64,000 bases of DNA from Dysgonomonas sp. 216 (GTDB taxonomy: Bacteria > Bacteroidota > Bacteroidia > Bacteroidales > Dysgonomonadaceae). The notes under the pieces are model-generated. The model did no database searches and was not told the DNA's origin. It saw only the letters and a program-made list of their open reading frames with translations. The first letter of the stretch is position 1; each line of letters begins with the position of its first letter. Position numbers and translations under genes: made by a program. The stretch spans positions 62,001-126,000 of the forward strand of contig NZ_QVMM01000005.1 in the NCBI RefSeq assembly GCF_010501065.1, in the 5' to 3' direction. Positions 61,720 through 64,000 of this stretch are shown piece after piece.

Positions 61720-62856
61720 CTATTTCCTTTTATCTTTCAACAAATCGAGATAAACAGAAGACGTTTCTATTACAATATCTTCCCATCGATATTGATCTAC
61801 TATCTGCTTTGATTCTTCTGACATTTTAAGCAGATAATCTTTATTTTGTATTAATTCAAACAGTTTATTAGTCAATTGCTCTTTATTACCATTTTCTACT
61901 AACAAATCAGGATGTATAAAATCTGATGGACCTGGCGATTTATATGCAACAACAGGCAAACCAGCACACATCATTTCCAATGCGCCAAAACCAAAACTCT
62001 CCAAATAAGACGGAAATATACCTATATGAAAACCTGATAAAATAGAGGGCAAATCATTAGGTTCAAAATTAAGAATAACATTTATATTTTTCCGTAACTT
62101 TCGTGGGAAAAATTTTAACACAGCATCCGTGGTTGTAAAAAGCCCTTTTGCTCCAATAATACTAAAAACAGCATTGGGATATTCTTTAACAACCCTCTTT
62201 ATTATATAAATAAAATCTATAGCTCCCTTCCTGAATTCTAAGGTCCCAACAAAAGCTATTTTAGGAGCCTCCTCGATATTATCATAGTCACGTTTAATTG
62301 CCTGAAAGGCACCAAATCGATCTTTTGCTATTCCATTAGGAACAATTATTATTTTTTTTGAAGGATATAGTTGAGAAAGTAATTTATAATCTTCAGAGTT
62401 TTGTACTTGTATAACATCACAATTAAGTAAACTCAGATGAGAATATTTGTCACTTTTTTTATTATTATCCACAAAAAAAGTTTTTAGAGAATTCTTTATG
62501 TCTGCCAATCTTTGTTTGAAGCTGACAGGTATCTTTATTTTTTTAAAATGATAATGTAGTAATGCTGGGCGGGCAACAAATAATGTTGATTGAGCAAAAA
62601 GAGATCTATCGAAAGGTAATGTATCATATTCATATATTATTATATCAAAATTCTTGGCATGTTCCAAAAGATAGTCCTTTAAAGCTACCGAATAAGAATT
62701 CTTACTAATAGGTGCTGATGATAAATTAAGCATCTCATTTTTAATAAAAAAAACATCCCATCCCAAAGCTTGCAAAGCTTCACCAAATTCAAGTCTATTC
62801 TTAGTAGCACCTAACTTTTTGGTTAAAGGCACTGGACTACAAAATGCTATTTTCAT
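61720..62856 (-). CDS. Glycosyltransferase family 4 (4)
   Basis: A 378-residue GT-B transferase. [20 protein letters not shown] at the start, nucleotide-binding [20 protein letters not shown], and [22 protein letters not shown] near 290 (EX7E). The first 20 bases overlap the end of the flippase gene. Specificity unknown. Confidence 0.85.
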   Translation of the reverse strand: MKIAFCSPVPLTKKLGATKNRLEFGEALQALGWDVFFIKNEMLNLSSAPISKNSYSVALKDYLLEHAKNFDIIIYEYDTLPFDRSLFAQSTLFVARPALLHYHFKKIKIPVSFKQRLADIKNSLKTFFVDNNKKSDKYSHLSLLNCDVIQVQNSEDYKLLSQLYPSKKIIIVPNGIAKDRFGAFQAIKRDYDNIEEAPKIAFVGTLEFRKGAIDFIYIIKRVVKEYPNAVFSIIGAKGLFTTTDAVLKFFPRKLRKNINVILNFEPNDLPSILSGFHIGIFPSYLESFGFGALEMMCAGLPVVAYKSPGPSDFIHPDLLVENGNKEQLTNKLFELIQNKDYLLKMSEESKQIVDQYRWEDIVIETSSVYLDLLKDKRK

Positions 62857-64000
62857 TTTTATATTTTTTAAACCCTATGTAACTATTTAATACTGCTAAC
62901 AATACACCACAGGACGCTGTAAGTATAGACATATATAAGACACCATCTATTTGAGTAAAATCAAAAAGAACAAGCCCTAATATTAGAGACAATACATCTA
63001 AAGGCACAGAGAAATATATATTAAGTTTGATCCATCCTTTTGTTATATTTAATCCATGCACAAGGCTAAGGCCAACGTTCAGTAATGCTACTATCGAAAC
63101 CAAAAACAATGCTTTATTCAGCCCTAAATATTCAGTCCCTAATAGTTTAAGGACATAATCACCAAACAATGAAATCAAAATTAATGAAAGTAAACAAATA
63201 AACAACCAAATAATCACATACACTACATATATACGAATCATTTGCTTTTTATTTTGCTCTTTATTAAAAATTGGAACAAATACATTAGAAATCAAAGTCG
63301 AAAGGATAAGAATACACATAGATATACGAGTTAATGCTCCTAAATCAGCCATCCCTGAAGACGAACCAAATATTGCTATTAAAAATATAGATATCTGCCC
63401 TTTAAATGCATAAAACAAGGAGTTATGCCAATTCGTTCGAATATAATAGCTCATTTCCTTTTTATAGCCTACGTTTATAACCGGATTTATATTAAAAACA
63501 GCTCTCGCTTTATTCATACCCCAAAAAAAAGATACGTAAGCAGCTATAATTGTAATAAAGAGTAATACATATATATCTATCTTTTTGCAAATAATAGCCA
63601 AAAATAAAATTGGAAAAAACCTAAGAGATTGGTTTATTATATCGATAAGTTGAACCGTCCAAACATTTTTTTTTAACAAAAAAACAGTCTTTAAGAACGC
63701 CATTTTTATATCCGGTAAAACTATAATTGTTATCAAGCACAAGAAGATAACGATTTTAACAAGAGGTATATTTTGTCTTTGACAAACGAACACACCATAA
63801 ATCCACACCACTAATAAAGCTACAATCAGCAACTTTACTCTTATCGTATGCGCTGTTTTTAACAACGAAGATAACTCTTCATCATTATTCCATACCCGGC
63901 CTCCTATTTTTTGAAAACCAGCCATTATGCCTGCTCCAGAAAGGGACAACAACATCCCCTGAATTGACATTAATAAAATATATACAGCATAATCTTCTTT
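62837..64000 (-). CDS. Wzx-like polysaccharide flippase (5' partial)
   Basis: A multi-helix PST-family flippase; at least 387 residues are visible and the frame stays open through the right edge (EDYAVYILL precedes the ATG at 63970), so the start lies outside. Roughly 10 helices can be seen (for example LISNVFVPIFNKE and GYFSVPLDVLSLILGL-like segments). It would move lipid-linked repeat units across the inner membrane for Wzy-type polymerisation. Overlaps the GT4 (4) start by 20 bases. Very AT-rich, as is usual in surface-polysaccharide loci. Confidence 0.82.
   Translation of the reverse strand, partial: KEDYAVYILLMSIQGMLLSLSGAGIMAGFQKIGGRVWNNDEELSSLLKTAHTIRVKLLIVALLVVWIYGVFVCQRQNIPLVKIVIFLCLITIIVLPDIKMAFLKTVFLLKKNVWTVQLIDIINQSLRFFPILFLAIICKKIDIYVLLFITIIAAYVSFFWGMNKARAVFNINPVINVGYKKEMSYYIRTNWHNSLFYAFKGQISIFLIAIFGSSSGMADLGALTRISMCILILSTLISNVFVPIFNKEQNKKQMIRIYVVYVIIWLFICLLSLILISLFGDYVLKLLGTEYLGLNKALFLVSIVALLNVGLSLVHGLNITKGWIKLNIYFSVPLDVLSLILGLVLFDFTQIDGVLYMSILTASCGVLLAVLNSYIGFKKYKNENSIL

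Noticed and set aside
1..64000. tRNA, rRNA, insertion sequences, CRISPR, toxin-antitoxin or phage genes
   Set aside because: I looked for transposase motifs, terminal repeats, tRNA T-arm sequences in gaps and spacer arrays, and found none. A tRNAscan-SE and ISfinder search would settle it.

Overview
This window is chromosomal DNA of a Bacteroidota species, most likely a Bacteroidales member near Dysgonomonas, Parabacteroides or Tannerella. The evidence is the gene content: a MurF-alanine racemase fusion, a TamL lipoprotein with TamB, GSCFA and META proteins, a TonB-dependent receptor with a carboxypeptidase-like N-terminal domain, and the ilvD-ilvB-ilvN-thioesterase-ilvC order. Many starts are also preceded by the Bacteroidota promoter element TAnnTTTG, sometimes with TTTG about 17-18 bases upstream. 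Shine-Dalgarno sites are mostly absent and the DNA is AT-rich. I saw no rRNA, tRNA, insertion sequence or CRISPR array. The genus is an inference.

Layout. 1-6.1 kb: the end of a CPA2 cation/proton antiporter, then envelope-glycan genes (CDP-glycerol-transferase-like, GT9 heptosyltransferase, LPS-type kinase, GT10 fucosyltransferase). 6.2-10.0 kb: a probable metal-handling operon (Cys-rich secreted protein, TonB-dependent receptor, small membrane protein, HMA protein). 10.0-20.9 kb: a long minus-strand run of WG-repeat protein, ArsC/Spx-like protein, tamB, ABC ATPase, pdxB, tamL and patatin; its last steps have 4-base overlaps. 21-31 kb: M16 peptidase, small OMP, trxA, dnaE, MBL hydrolase, flavin oxidoreductase, tyrosine phosphatase and mutY. 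31.2-35 kb: HU, a 30-residue mS38/bS22-like ribosomal protein missed by ordinary ORF calling, RNase E/G with a structured upstream region, and cysS. 35-40.9 kb: two AraC regulators around cdsA, a candidate small RNA, a DUF2156 protein, a two-part lipoprotein and a DUF486 protein. 41-47.7 kb: acyltransferase, omega-amidase, two tandem META lipoproteins, GSCFA protein and murF-alr.

47.9-55.1 kb is the branched-chain amino acid operon on the minus strand: ilvD, a GT8 glycosyltransferase, ilvB, ilvN, an acyl-ACP thioesterase and ilvC. Its leader (54.85-55.06 kb) is the clearest regulatory find. It has a consensus promoter, a 20-residue leader peptide in which 10 residues are Ile, Leu or Val, a terminator directly before ilvD, and a segment at the leader-peptide stop codon that can pair with the terminator's 5' arm. 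This is a complete set of parts for ribosome-mediated attenuation. 55.2-64 kb is a more AT-rich surface-polysaccharide (O-antigen or capsule) cluster with an acyltransferase, four GT4 glycosyltransferases, a Wzy/ligase-like protein, a hexapeptide acetyltransferase and a Wzx flippase cut by the window edge.

No clearly new multi-gene system such as a defence island or secondary-metabolite cluster is visible. The items most worth following up are the ilv attenuator, the GT8 gene inside the ilv operon, the candidate small RNA at 37.94-38.11 kb, the structured region before RNase E/G, the mini ribosomal protein, and the Cys-rich/TonB/HMA operon.
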